A stretch of DNA of 64,000 nt from contig JARUPY010000190.1 of assembly GCA_029817715.1 (NCBI GenBank), forward strand, positions 2,542,001-2,606,000, given 5' to 3'. A program made the translations under genes and the position numbers. This stretch comes from Melastoma dodecandrum (taxonomy: Eukaryota; Streptophyta; Magnoliopsida; Myrtales; Melastomataceae). How positions within the stretch are numbered: the stretch's first letter is position 1; every line of letters starts with the position of its first letter. This document shows, piece after piece, positions 33,545 through 45,096 of the stretch. The notes beneath the pieces were generated by a model. It saw only the letters and a program-made list of their open reading frames with translations. It had not been told where the DNA came from and ran no database searches.

Positions 33545-36500
33545 TGTAATACCCCAAATTTTAAATAATAATAATAATATAAAATCCAAAAAAAAAGAAA
33601 AGAAAATAATCTCAAACATAATCCTCAAACTAAGATTTCACGCAATTCTCCAATCAATTAAAAATTTCAGGAGATATTGATTTTCCTTTATCTGATTCTG
33701 GGGGAGAAAATCAATCGCCAATTTTTTCCTCTTGATTTATCTTATCCTCCAATCAATCTTGATTTCCTTCCCTAAGGGGAGGAAAACAGAGACGCTCCCA
33801 CTTTCATACGCTCCACCCCTAAGAGATTCTTCAGCACTTTCTCCAGACATTGGTTCCGCCCTCTCCATCCAGTGATCCCAAAGTAGGTCTACCAATGCCC
33901 ATGGAGACCCCCAACCAATCTGACCGTGAATAGCTCAACGCAGCTTTACAAATCGATGGTCGCGGCAAAGACAAATGACGGCTGCCCCGAAAGACTCCCA
34001 GTGTCCTCCCCTCGTCATATCCATGAATCCGCTCGAGGAACTCTCCCCGACATCTAGGATCTGCCTTCCCTCGTCCTTGGACGAAGGGGACTCAATTACC
34101 ACCTTCCGTAGCCTCGTAATTCCGTTGAAGTGCTCCCTTTTGCTTTGACGTTTTCTTGTTTGTGCAGGTGCAAGGGTTGGACAGCCGACAACCAACTCCC
34201 GGAGACATCCCGTGGTCACACAAACAGGCCAAGACTCCCACATCCCCTCCCCTTCATACGTCCTGGCATGTTGGGACATGTCGCAGCCCCTCCATTGAGC
34301 CAAAATAGCTCGGTAAGTGCGAACATGCCTCGGATCTGCGTGCACAACCTTTTCTTTTTTCTGCATATCTTTCTGTGTACTTGTCGGAATCACGCGAAAC
34401 CACTTGCATTTGATTTCTAACTTAAATACGGTTCTAAGAACCCCAACCAAGCTCAGTTTGAGTTCGTACCCTAGGAGTTTCGAATAAAACATTATACTGG
34501 TTGCAAACAACCGAGTTTCGCACTTTTGGATATGTTCGATTTTACATTTTCGCCATACGTCGAACTTCAAATATATTCTAGACATGTCACACTAGCTGTA
34601 TATGATGTTTTATGCACAAATTTTTAGTAGTTTTAAAATTACATGGCATTTACACATGAATGGAGTGTTTTCGAAGAACCCAAACATCCCTAGGTTCGGG
34701 TCTGCATGATGACAGTTCACCCTTTCACTCATAACTTTTTTTCTGGAACTCTTATTGACGTGAAATATATACCATTAGATTCTTGACTTAAAGAGCTTTG
34801 TTTTGAGTATAAGTAGGTTCATTTTCATGCACTCAACTAAAGTTATATACATTTTTCTGAGAGGCAACAAAACTATCGAAGGTCCGGATCTGCATGTTGG
34901 TCTTTTACTCTTTCACTCATAACTTTCTGTCTGGAACTTGTATTGACCTAATACATATGCCATTGGATTCCTGACTCAAAGAGCTTTGTTTTGAGTATAA
35001 GTAGGCTTATTTTCATGAACTGAACTAAAAGTTATACACGTTTTTCTGAGAGGCATCAAAACTGTCGAAGGTTCAGATCAGCATGTTGGTCCCGTACTCT
35101 TTCATTCATAACTTACGTTCTATACTTCGTATCGACATGAAACTTATACTATTGGATTTCTGGCTTTGTACATCTCTCTCCTTTGCTTTGTTTTGTATGT
35201 AAAACAACGAGAAATTCACTACCAACGAATGTTATCTTCCGACATCGCGGATGATCGATATCAACGGGCCATACACCGCCCTATTATCTTCCGACATCAC
35301 GGAAGATCGACATCAACAGGCCACACAACGCTCCGTAAGTCTCACTCTGACTTACAATAGTTAATTGTAATTGTTTTAAATATTCAATTAGAATTTTCTG
35401 ACCACCTCATTCTGGTTTGATTTGTATGAAAATCAATTGAGCTTCACGGGAGTTCGACAAAACGAATTTCGAAGACTGGAAGCGCGCAAGGAAAACCCAT
35501 GGTGGAATCACATCTCGAAAGCGTCCTCAACTGACGAGCCCGACCGATGTAAAGCCACCCCGACGGGCCTCAGGTACATAAGGGAGGTGCGGGCATCTCG
35601 TTTTTCTTTATTTCCACATGTAACGGGTCGTGGGCCTAAGCGTATAGGCCTACGATCACCATCCTTCATCGCCTCCTTTGATCTCAATAATTGTCTGTGC
35701 TTGGCCGTATGCTTTATACTCATAGGCTTATCGTCGCATGTTGTTTGCCAAACACACATGAATTCGGGCCCAAAAAGCCCGAATCGGGTCCAACGCCCGT
35801 AAAACATTGACATGAGTCCGGAGTCATGCCCGGATCGGGTCCAACACCCGTTAAACAACAGCAAATCTTTTGGAGCAAACGCCACCTCCTTTTTCGCATG
35901 TTAGAATGTAAGAGTCAGTAAATAGGAATCCCCGAACCAACTGTTTTTTCTGACTTAAAATAGATTTTATAAATAAAGTCGGTGGCGACTCCGTTTAGTT
36001 TACCTAGGTTAAACAACAATAACCTTTTTACAGAGCCATTTTGGACGAGGAACTGACGACACGAGCCGCTCCAGATTTCTCCCGAAAGTTCCTTCTTCGG
36101 ATCATGCTCTGCCTTTCGCCCGCCGCCTCTTAGGAAAACAGGAACTGTCGGCGAGGGCCCGAGCAGGCCCGGTTAGGAACCCATGGAGGGATCACTCAAT
36201 TCTCTTCCGCAGCGTCCGACGCTCGAGTCGTGACGTCGACCGGTTGGGCCTTTGGGAGCGGGCCCGGATCCTCGAGTTGTTCGAACCGCCACGCGTGTGC
36301 TAAGCCGGAAGGAACGCGTGCTAAGCCGGAAGGCGCGCGTACAACGCCCTTCTGATCAAACTATATGTTATTGATCTTGAGTGATCGATCTACCTGTTGT
36401 CTATCCACGTTGTCTTCGTCGCCATCGCTTTATGACCGTGCAAGTTCGCGAGCGATCGGAACCCTAATATCGATACCCGAATCTGTGTGCCGTAGGGCTT

Positions 36501-37751
36501 TCAGGTCTATGAGTGGTCGGGATCAAAAGTTCCATATATACATACATATAATTCTAAAGCTTTCGGTCACTTTCAAGTTTCGACCCGAGTCCAAAATGGA
36601 CGACGGTACGTTGATTCGAGCCTGTCCGAATGTGACTAATTACCGGGGCACGTTTCGCGTGTTGAGTCACAGAACGGATACGACAATTCGAATTTCTTAA
36701 TGAGATTCGATCGCCCGACAATACAACTGGATCCCAGTTCCTTTCTTCGATCCACTTCAGTTGACTCAGGGTCAACTCCCTCCCCCTCGACTTCAAAAGA
36801 TCCCGTATACGCGTGGGATAGGCGAAGTATGGAATTCCAATCCAACCACACCATTAAAACGAAGCTTCATTTGGGTACGTTCGTTTCTGAAGTACCTACG
36901 TAACTGACATGAGGCCACATGTTCGCGGCCGATCGTCGAACGAGTCGCTCTCCCTCCCGTCGAAATCCTCGAGTAACTTTCACCCCTGCGGCATGACGCG
37001 CGTCCGGCGACTGCCTAGAAATTAACTGGATTGGTCTCAGAATATATTCAGTGGTCTGGAATGAATAAGTGGTTATCACATCGCGACCGCATGTTGCACA
37101 GACATCTACCCATGAGTCCGACTCCTCTTTTGTTAATAATGCTTCAACGAAACCCACGAGGGCGAGAGAGGGGCGTTCAATATTATTACATTATCTTGGT
37201 GGCCAATACCAGGAAAAAGGAAGAGGAAAAGGTTAGAAGCTTCGGATGCGCTGTCGTTTCTCGTCACTTCATCCTTTTTATTTTTACCTTTTTAAAAAAG
37301 TATTTGTATAAGTTTTTATGTGTCTGGCTTGTACATCTTGGTTTCATTTTGAGCGGGTTCACGTCTTGATTTCAAGAACGCACGGTTAGGTTTTCTGGAC
37401 CGGTTCATTATCAAGTTTATCCTAACAAAAGTTTCACTTTAAAACCAATTAATTATATAAAAGGTAATTCATTTATATTTATATATTAATTTAGAAGTTA
37501 CTAAATTTCCGACGTGAGAATTAAGGTTTACATCCTTCAACGGCCATCCCACGTTAACGTGGAAGAACGCATGAAAGCAAACTTGCTTTAGACTTTTGAT
37601 TCATGATCATAACAGAAAATAAGTGTCTCTCGAATGTATCGTAGCCGACCATCGGTCGCAACCAAGTCATTTCAGTTATAAGAAACTGTGTTCCGACAGG
37701 TTCATCACTGTTTCCTTTATTACTAACAACATGCCGAAAGACAAAAATCTA
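33545..37751. mobile_element. Probable decayed LTR/retroelement-derived region
   Basis: The start TGTAATACCCCAAATTTT followed by AATAATAAT is like the LTR start of plant chromovirus (Gypsy) elements, and it interrupts the Copia RT. Inside are 188-189 bp tandem repeats (34690-35170), paired CGGGTCCAAC segments near 35785 and 35840, and a GGTGGCGACTCC motif near 35980 common in such elements. I could not find a matching end or target duplication, and no protein domain is recognisable. The region past about 36400 may be unrelated spacer. Confidence 0.4.
34690..35170 (+). repeat. 188-189 bp tandem repeat, about 2.5 units
   Basis: The phrase TTTCACTCATAACTTT recurs with its first base at about 34723, 34911 and, diverged, 35100. 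Intervening sequence aligns too, including AAGAGCTTTGTTTTGAGTAT and TTTTTCTGAGAGGCA. Units are clearly diverged. Confidence 0.85.
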
Positions 37752-38339
37752 ACACCATTTTTTACTTCGAAAAAATATCAATTTTGAATTAATTTTGTGT
37801 TTTGTCGTTAACTTAGTTTGTTATATAATTTTGTCACTAACTTTTGTTTTTATTTTAATTTTGGTCAATCTTGAATTTTATTGCGCGTAAGCCAAATAAA
37901 CCTTAATAGACAATTTTCATTTATCTACTAAAAGAACAAATTACAAAAAATGAGAAATAATAATGAAACCTTTCATATATTTTTTTATTTTAAATTTTTA
38001 ATTGACAAATCAAGTGAATTGGAAGCCGAAGTTGGACGATAATTATTGTAAAAAAATACGCAAAATCGATGAAAGTCGGATGATGTTCTATTATGGGGCT
38101 GCAACTACGGATAAAATGGATTATGAGGCGAATGAATGAGATGTTGAAAATCTACTATTATAGGACACGGGACATACTATATTAAGGTCATATTTAGCTT
38201 TCAATAGAAAAAATTCAATATTTTCTAAAATCAAAATATAAAAAAAGTTGGTGACAAAATTATATAATTAAGTTAATGATAAAACAGAAAATTGACTCAA
38301 AATTGAGGTTATAAACATATATTTTGCCTTTTAGTTTTT
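37752..38339. mobile_element. MITE, family A copy 2
   Basis: The left arm (TCAATTTTGAATTAATTTT, then TTTTGTCACTAACTTTTG and GGTCAATCTTGAATTTTA) is inverted on the right (TCAATTTTGAGTCAATTTT, TTTTGTCACCAACTTTT when reversed). The arms are about 130-150 bases. The interior GCCGAAGTTGGACGATAATT matches the interior of copy 1 in reverse. Confidence 0.75.
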
Positions 38340-38482
38340 TTTTTTTTTAAGTCTTAATCCGCTGGACATCACGTACCGAATTATCTAAACTAAGCTGTGA
38401 TGGTAAAGTAAGCAATCGGGATCCCTTTTTTGACTCGGTTGACTCGGGTCTAACTCCCATCTAAGGCTTGTTAATTTATGTT

Positions 38483-38742
38483 TTTTTAGCTTTCGTTAGT
38501 AGAAAAAATATTTCGTGAAATGTGATAATATTTTTTAAATTTGATAAATAATGTTTCGAACTTGGCGTTTAAAACACCGACTTCTCCAATTTTTTAGGCA
38601 AACTCGGTGCTATAACCACTGACTTCCTTAAGAAATCGAACTCGATGTTCAATCACCGAATTATGAGCATTATATGAAAAATTTTGAAAGTTGGTGTAAT
38701 AGGTTGCGAAACATTTTACGATTATTTTTTTAAACAAAACTA
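38483..38742. repeat. Foldback element related to 1260-1548
   Basis: Left arm TAGAAAAAATATTTCGTGAAA and GATAAATAATGTTTCGAA parallels the element in the SEC24 intron. The right arm is its imperfect inverse. The interior ACCGACTTC is shared as well. Confidence 0.6.
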
Positions 38743-40573
38743 CGGAAATCAAGTGGATCGGACACTCAGTAGCCTTCCATTATTGGTATGTAACCCAAAG
38801 ATATCGTTTTTGAATTTAAGTGTTGGTCAGTGACTTTGGACTCTTCCTTTTAGTGGTGGCCGGAAAAAGTTTGATAAAGAAGAAGAAGAAGAAGAAGAAG
38901 AAGAAGAAGAAGAAGAAGAAGAATGTGAATCGGGATAAAAGTGGGGTACAAAGGGATGATGAATCACTTGTTATTCTAATGCAGATGCAACTTTCCCTTG
39001 CCAAAAGGTATTAATTATCATCATGACTCAATCTCATTGTATGCCAAAATTTTCAACCCTTCCCATATATCATAAACCTTCATGGATTCCAATTCACACA
39101 ACGATGATTTCACACGATGTATCTGTCTTGTGGCTTCGGTTATTCCATCCCGCCATCTATTTCCACTTACTCGCCACGTTAAGCACGTTAACTTCGCGCG
39201 AACCTCACGTTACATTTTTCCGAGGTAAATATCCAAAACCTACCCTCTCAAAGTTAGTTCTCATCATTCGGCCCAGGTGCTCGGTTTTGCGAGAATCGTA
39301 AGCGTTTATTTGGTTCGACGAGAGACTATTTAAGTTAAAACATATGTGTGGAAATGTTTACTCCTGTAACCATGAAAATTGAACAAACTCAAATCAACAA
39401 ACACGCTTTATCTCATCCGACAGCCCATTAAGTAGGAAAGACATAAAACTTTGTCGTCTCCCCTTAAAAGTTAAATCTTTTTGACTCGGAGTGAGTGGAT
39501 GCCCGTGCAGCAGCGAATGCTGACTGTCTTAAAAGCTTGAACTTGTAGATGAAAGCGTGACATGCTATATATTTTCATTTTTAACACTCCCCCTCACACT
39601 GAACCAGGTTGGCATCTTTAGCCATTTTACGATTCAATACCACTGTTATACAGCAGTCAACATCAACTGTCCTAAAAATTCGAACTTGTAGGTGAAAGCG
39701 TGACATACTATATATTTTATTTTCAACAAAACTCAGCGGGTCTTTCAAGTAATCCATTGCCCCACTAGACATAATACCAAGACTCGTTACGCCATGATTT
39801 TTCTTGGTAAACCTCAACCTCGAATCTCCTTTAACTTTTTCTTTTTTGTTTGAAAAAATATCCTGTCCTTTTTCCAAAATGCTGGTTCTAGAGTTATATG
39901 GTCATACATGCATGAACAATGAGATAGACTTCACGTGGAAGAAAACTTTGATATAAGGAAAGAAAAAGCGTCCCAAATACATCTCTTTCGTGTACATACT
40001 TTAAACAATAAGATACATCTTTCTTTTGTTACTACGAATTTTCTAGACCGATTCAAGGACTTTGCTCGACTCAAACTCCAGTACATCCTTCTTAGTGCCC
40101 GTATTCCTTCTTCTACTTCGGAACAAAATCCCATACATGAAATGGAATATGAGTTGGGTGCTGCCTAACATTCCTTGGAGAGGAATAGTTTTATAATACA
40201 AATATATTATTCGTAGACGTGTCATCGTCACCGACAAATTAGAACAACCATGTATCATATGGATAGACAAATTCATCGATATAATTATGCCCACATAAAT
40301 TTTATTGTGAAGCAATGACATCGACATATAAATTTCAATCGAAATTATTGATTCACTTTCGAACTTTAGGAAAATTTTCCAAACCGAGTATTATCTCCAT
40401 ACCTTTTTCTTCCTCCGAATCAGGACAATTCTTGTCAATTCGTTCACATTATGTCACGAGCACGGTTTATTATTATCTATTAACGAATCAATTATATGCA
40501 CACAGAGAACAACGCATGACTTTCATCCACAACAGTGCCCATCACTATAATAATAGTTTATTTGATCACTAAC
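38743..40573. other. Repeat-rich spacer
   Basis: No gene is supported. Contains the GAA microsatellite at 38878-38923 and a pair of 46-base direct repeats (39533-39582 and 39678-39724, core GTGAAAGCGTGACAT-like with TGTAGATGAAAGCG). Between them is AACACTCCCCCTCACACTG, the minus-strand form of a GTGTGAGGGGGAGTGTT tail seen before the 3' LTR of Copia elements. This is probably a retroelement remnant. Confidence 0.45.
38878..38923 (+). repeat. (GAA)15 microsatellite
   Basis: An uninterrupted run of about 15 AAG/GAA units. Poly-Lys and poly-Phe frames across it are artefacts. Confidence 0.95.
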
Positions 40574-40772
40574 TGGCCGTTTGGTTTACGGAACGAGGAA
40601 AGGAATGAAATGTAATGACGAATGAAATGGAGTTGCCAAAGGAATGCCCATTCCATCCAAATTAAATGTAATGGAATGAAATTCATTGCCATGTTTGGTT
40701 AGCCTTAAATGAGACGGAATGAAATCGTCATTCCATTTCATTCCGCCTCTCGTTCCTCAAACCAAACGCCCC
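40574..40772. mobile_element. hAT-like MITE
   Basis: Left end TGGCCGTTTGGTTTACGGAA is inverted at the right as GGGGCGTTTGGTTTGAGGAA. The similarity extends about 45 bases through AATGAAATG repeats. The GTTTGGTT-containing ends are common in plant hAT MITEs. The total is about 200 bases, and no clear 8-bp target duplication was found. A piece of a similar element may lie at 60550-60600. Confidence 0.7.
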
Positions 40773-40802
40773 GTAAGAGTACGATGCTTTTATATAAATA
40801 AT

Positions 40803-41272
40803 AGGTAAAATATATATTTATAGTCTCACAAACTTTCAGTTTTGGCATTAATTTTTGTTTTTAAATTAATTTTGGCCAATCTTGAATTTCATCGGGTGAA
40901 AGCCAAACAAGACATTAATCGACAACCATCTATAAAAGAAAAAAAAAACTTGAAAAGGGGGGAAATAATATTGGACTTCATAATAAGGTTTTCTATTTTA
41001 GTATTTTGATTTGTTGGATCAAGTGGGTTGGAATCTAAAGCTCTGGTAATACTGATGCTATCAAGAATTCGAATGACGGGTCAGTTGTGGGACCATCACT
41101 GCTAGAGTTGCACTGTTAGAGAACGTAAATCAGATTATGTTAGTCTCGTTTGGCTTTCATCAAAAGAAATATAAGACTGTCTAAAATTAATATAAAATGT
41201 TGGCCATAAAATCGTACAATAAAATAAGTTCAGGCCATGGTCCAAAGTCGAGACCATAAATATAGCAAATTC
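40803..41272. mobile_element. MITE, family A copy 3
   Basis: The left end AGGTAAAATATATATTTATAG pairs with a right end that reads TTGCTATATTTATGGTCTC when reversed. TTGGCCAATCTTGAATTTC and GAAAGCCAAACAAGAC on the left correspond to GGCCAACATTTTATATT and GAAAGCCAAACGAGAC on the reversed right arm. Confidence 0.75.
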
Positions 41273-41686
41273 AGCCAACACCCCATCTGGGCCACACACA
41301 AAGAACAATTTGCCAGTCTACTAAGCTTTGGACGACCACAAGTTATCCCACAAAGCTATGGGTCTGGAAACGAAATTTCATCGATCTAGACACCCGCAAA
41401 TACGTGCATGGTACGACACGATACGGTACTTTTCGTCCTAGCGTAGAAATAGAGTCCTAGGGTTTTGTTGGTACACAAATTAATGGGGTTAGAGATACGT
41501 TCCCAAGGTACGTGTATGACGTAAAAATCCCCCCCCCCCTTTCCAACTAAATCATTAATCAAGATGCCGATTGAAGATAGACCGACCCAGTTTCCCTTTC
41601 CCAACACCAAATTCGCCCTAACCCGATCGTGTTCGTGTTCACATACATTCATTCCCCCCTGATTCAAGCACGTGAAATATTTTCAG
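41273..41686. other. Promoter region of VPE copy 2
   Basis: No gene is supported. A CCAACACCAAATTCGCCCT segment near 41600 is shared with the region upstream of copy 3 (about 44767), so the promoters were duplicated with the genes. Confidence 0.5.
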
Positions 41687-41694
41687 TATAAATA
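41687..41694 (+). promoter_or_regulatory. TATA box of VPE copy 2
   Basis: TATAAATA lies 112 bases before the start codon. Confidence 0.65.
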
Positions 41695-41805
41695 CGCAAC
41701 GCCCTCCCTCAGTCTTAGAACACATCAAACAGACAGCAAAAAGCTCTTACAATCAACCTCGGCGCCTGAAACCTCCCTCTCCTTCCTTCCCGCGCGAGAT
41801 ACCCC

Positions 41806-44077
41806 ATGAGGACGATGACGAGCGGCGTGATCGCCTTCCTGATCCTTGTGGTGGCGATGACGGCCACACCCGGCGACGCCCGCCTACAGCCCGAGGCCGT
41901 GGCAGATGCTCTCGTCTCCGCAAAAGGGACGAAATGGGCTGTCCTCGTGGCGGGATCTTCCGGCTATGAGAATTTCCGGCATCAGGTGAAGTCCTATCCT
42001 TTCGACCGACAAGCATGACTTCGTATTAAATAGTTTTTTAGTCTTAGTTTAGTTTTTCGGGTGGAAAGCATCAATCATACACTAGTAAGTACGTTTCATC
42101 AAATCGCCATATCGGCCCCACCCCTAAGATATTGCAAATCGTTCAAAATCTCTTACCAATGATTGACGCTTGTGCTCAAGCTGAAACGGGACTTAACCGC
42201 GGCCTTGGTTTGGTCCTTGGATTACTTCCCCGGCAGGCCGACGTCTGCCATGCCTACCAGATACTCAAGAAGAACGGGGTGAAAGACGAGAACATCATTG
42301 TCTTCATGTATGACGACATCGCGAACAACCAAGAAAACCCAACTCCCGGCATCATCATCAACCAGCCTGGCGGCCGCGACGTCTACAAAGGAGTTCCCAA
42401 GGTATGTAGTAACAGTTGATCCCTCTACTTACACCTGAATGATGGGTGAATTTGCTTTCAATCGGTCGACTGCTTCTAGTCATCTTCATTGCATCCTCCT
42501 TATGAGATAATCAGGGGTAAAGTAGTCATTTCACGTCCTTGATGCTGATGTTTCAACTCTGTATGAATTGAGTCCACTGCTAATTAATGGAATGCTTTGT
42601 TGGTTGATTGATGATGACCAAAGTCAAATGCTTGGAATGAACCCAAAATCGTGATCCTTGTCTGTCTTAATTTCTCGATCACAGGACTATACTGGCAGTA
42701 CGGCTACGGCCGCAAACTTGTACACGGTTCTGCTCGGAAACAAGACGGCCCTCAGCGGCGGAAGTGGGAAGGTCCTCAACAGTGGCCCAAACGACAACGT
42801 CTTCGTATTCTACGCTGATCACGGCAGTCCTGGTCTCATAGGTATACATTGTATATGCACATGGTACATGGTGGAGGATCAGGTTTTGTTTCGTTCTAAC
42901 CCTGTTCTATCCATCCTTTAATCAGGGATGCCGGTAGGCGATGACGTGCACGCGAAGGACCTCATAAAGGTTCTGAAGACAATGGCGGAGATGAAGAGGT
43001 TCAAGAACATGGTCCTCTATGTGGAGGCTTGTGAGGCGGGGAGCCTGTTCCAGGGGCTGCTCCCGAGCAACATTAGCATATACGCCACGACGGCCTCAAA
43101 CCCCGAAGAGAGCAGTTATGGGTACTACTGCCCTGGGGACGATGATCACCCCGACGTGAAAAAGTATGGCACGTGCCTCGGTGACCTGTACAGCATTTCC
43201 TGGATGGAGGATTGGTAATGAACTTGTCAAAACAGCCCAATGACCACAACTAAACACTGGATTAGGAACTAACGGCGTGTTCCTTCTCGAGTGCAGCGAT
43301 GTTAAGGACTTAAGAAGCGAGACATTGAAACAGCAGTATGATTTGGTGAAGAAGAGGACGAACTTGTCGCACGTCATGCAGTATGGCTACATGGGCATGG
43401 TTTCTAATTTCCTGTCGAGTTACATGGGTGAGAGTAGTACAAAGGTCTTCTCCCCGGTTGATTCGATTCAAGAAGCAGCGTCGGCTTTGGCCGCGACCTC
43501 TGGCTCAGTCGTCAGCCAGAGAGATGCTGACTTGATCTATTACCAACACAAGGTAGTAAAAGATATGGTAAGCTGAAGAAACGGGGGTTGGATTCGGGCA
43601 TCGATCCTGACATCACGGTGTTCCTCTTGTTTTTTGTAGTTGAAAAATGCCCCAGCCGGGTCCGTACAGAGCATAGAAGCACAAAAGAGGCTGAATGCCG
43701 AGATTGCCAGGCGTCAAAAGGAAGACAGCAACATCAACCTCATCGTGAAGCTCTTGTTGGGCGATGCGAAGAGCTCCTCGGCCTTCAACGCCGTCAGGCC
43801 AGCGGGACAGGCCCTAGTCGACGACTGGGATTGCTTCAAGTCTCTTGTAAGCCTCTTCCCTGGCGCACGAAACCACACATCAGTTTCTTAACAGAGTTTT
43901 CTCACTGGGAGTCGTACGCATTTCCTTTTTTAGGTAAACACATACCAGCAGAGGTGCGGACGGCTGTCAACCTATGGGAAGAAGTACACCGGGGTAATGG
44001 CGAACCTGTGCAATGCCGGGTTGAAGAAGGAGCAGTTCGACAAGGCGGCTCTCCAGGCATGCTCAGTCGCTCCCTAG
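41806..44077 (+). CDS. VPE: Vacuolar processing enzyme (legumain), copy 2
   Basis: Same family and gene structure as copy 1. Exons 41806-41985, 42237-42401, 42685-42841, 42926-43214, 43297-43552, 43640-43846 and 43934-44077 encode 465 residues. The signal peptide (about 1-25, ending near GDA) is followed by a short spacer and [19 protein letters not shown]. Catalytic His161 lies in YADHGSPG and Cys203 in [19 protein letters not shown] closes the catalytic region. The C-terminal prodomain ends [10 protein letters not shown]. The His-flanking pair is Ser-Pro as in copy 1. At exon 3 ([15 protein letters not shown]) it is nearer to copy 3. The gene has its own TATA box and no frame breaks, so it should make protein. 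Confidence 0.93.
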
Positions 44078-45043
44078 GAAACACTACGGTTTTCTCGCCA
44101 AAACGGCATACAATACAAAATAAGGGTGGTGGAAACTTGATGATGTTGCATGAAAAACAGATAGTGATGGACTGGTGTGGTGAGCAAAACACCATTATAA
44201 ATTGATTAGCAAAATCACTTGTGTAACTCTACCAATGAAGGAACTCTAATTAGGCCTCAAGCCCCTTATTTGGGATCCAAAGCCCATTACTTCTCGTCCT
44301 CTCAAGCCGGGCTTCTTGGCCCATTTTTGGGTTATTTTACGTATTCAGAATCAGAATCCATCGTCACTAATACACTCACGAAAAATTACCATTTGAACTA
44401 AAAGTTTAATGGTTTTTATATTATACAGTTTAACATGAAATTCTTCATCCATCTTCTCCGGGCTTCTGTTAAAGTGTTCATATTCTTACGTGGGTATTAG
44501 CGATCTAACAGAAGCTATAGATCCTTAAACAAACAATGAGTAGGAAAAGCATTCATGTCTTGTCTTAAATCTCACGTAACATGATTCTCATCGACACCCC
44601 CACATGATTTCCTCTCAACACAAGCAAGAGTAGATTTAGGCTTTGTCTAGTGTCCAAATTAATGAGTTAACGAGTCAGGCCTCACTCCATTCCCAAGGGC
44701 GATATTGCATTACGTAAAGCCACTATACATTTAGTCGGCCGACGATCGACAGACGACGTGGTTTCCAACACCACCATTCACCTCCGATCGTGATCGTGTA
44801 TGTGTTCCGAATTCGCATCATCATTCCACGTCTTACGAGCTACATAAAACAAAAGCACTAAATCATAGACGGTTCGTTGCATTTCCATTTTGTATCCGGG
44901 ACACGTTCATATCGTATGGTCATACCGTGAGTAAGATTTATTTATTACTCGAGTAATTTTATCGTGTCCTTGTATGGAATCCTGGGACGAAATCATGGTA
45001 GGTTGCGGCAGAAAATATGGCAAGTTTTGCCCGACTTATTCCA
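44078..45043. other. Spacer and promoter between VPE copies 2 and 3
   Basis: No gene is supported. The part from about 44818 onward is duplicated upstream of the broken fourth copy (48040-48380). Confidence 0.55.
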
Positions 45044-45051
45044 TATAAATA
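45044..45051 (+). promoter_or_regulatory. TATA box of VPE copy 3
   Basis: TATAAATA lies 46 bases before the start codon, directly ahead of the AGGCTTCAGTCTTTAGT leader shared with the broken fourth copy. Confidence 0.65.
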
Positions 45052-45096
45052 GGCTTCAGTCTTTAGTAAAGTTCTCGGACAAAGCACCCGATACGC

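Noticed and set aside
38820..39014. Poly-Lys/poly-Phe proteins
   Set aside because: They are translations of the GAA microsatellite.
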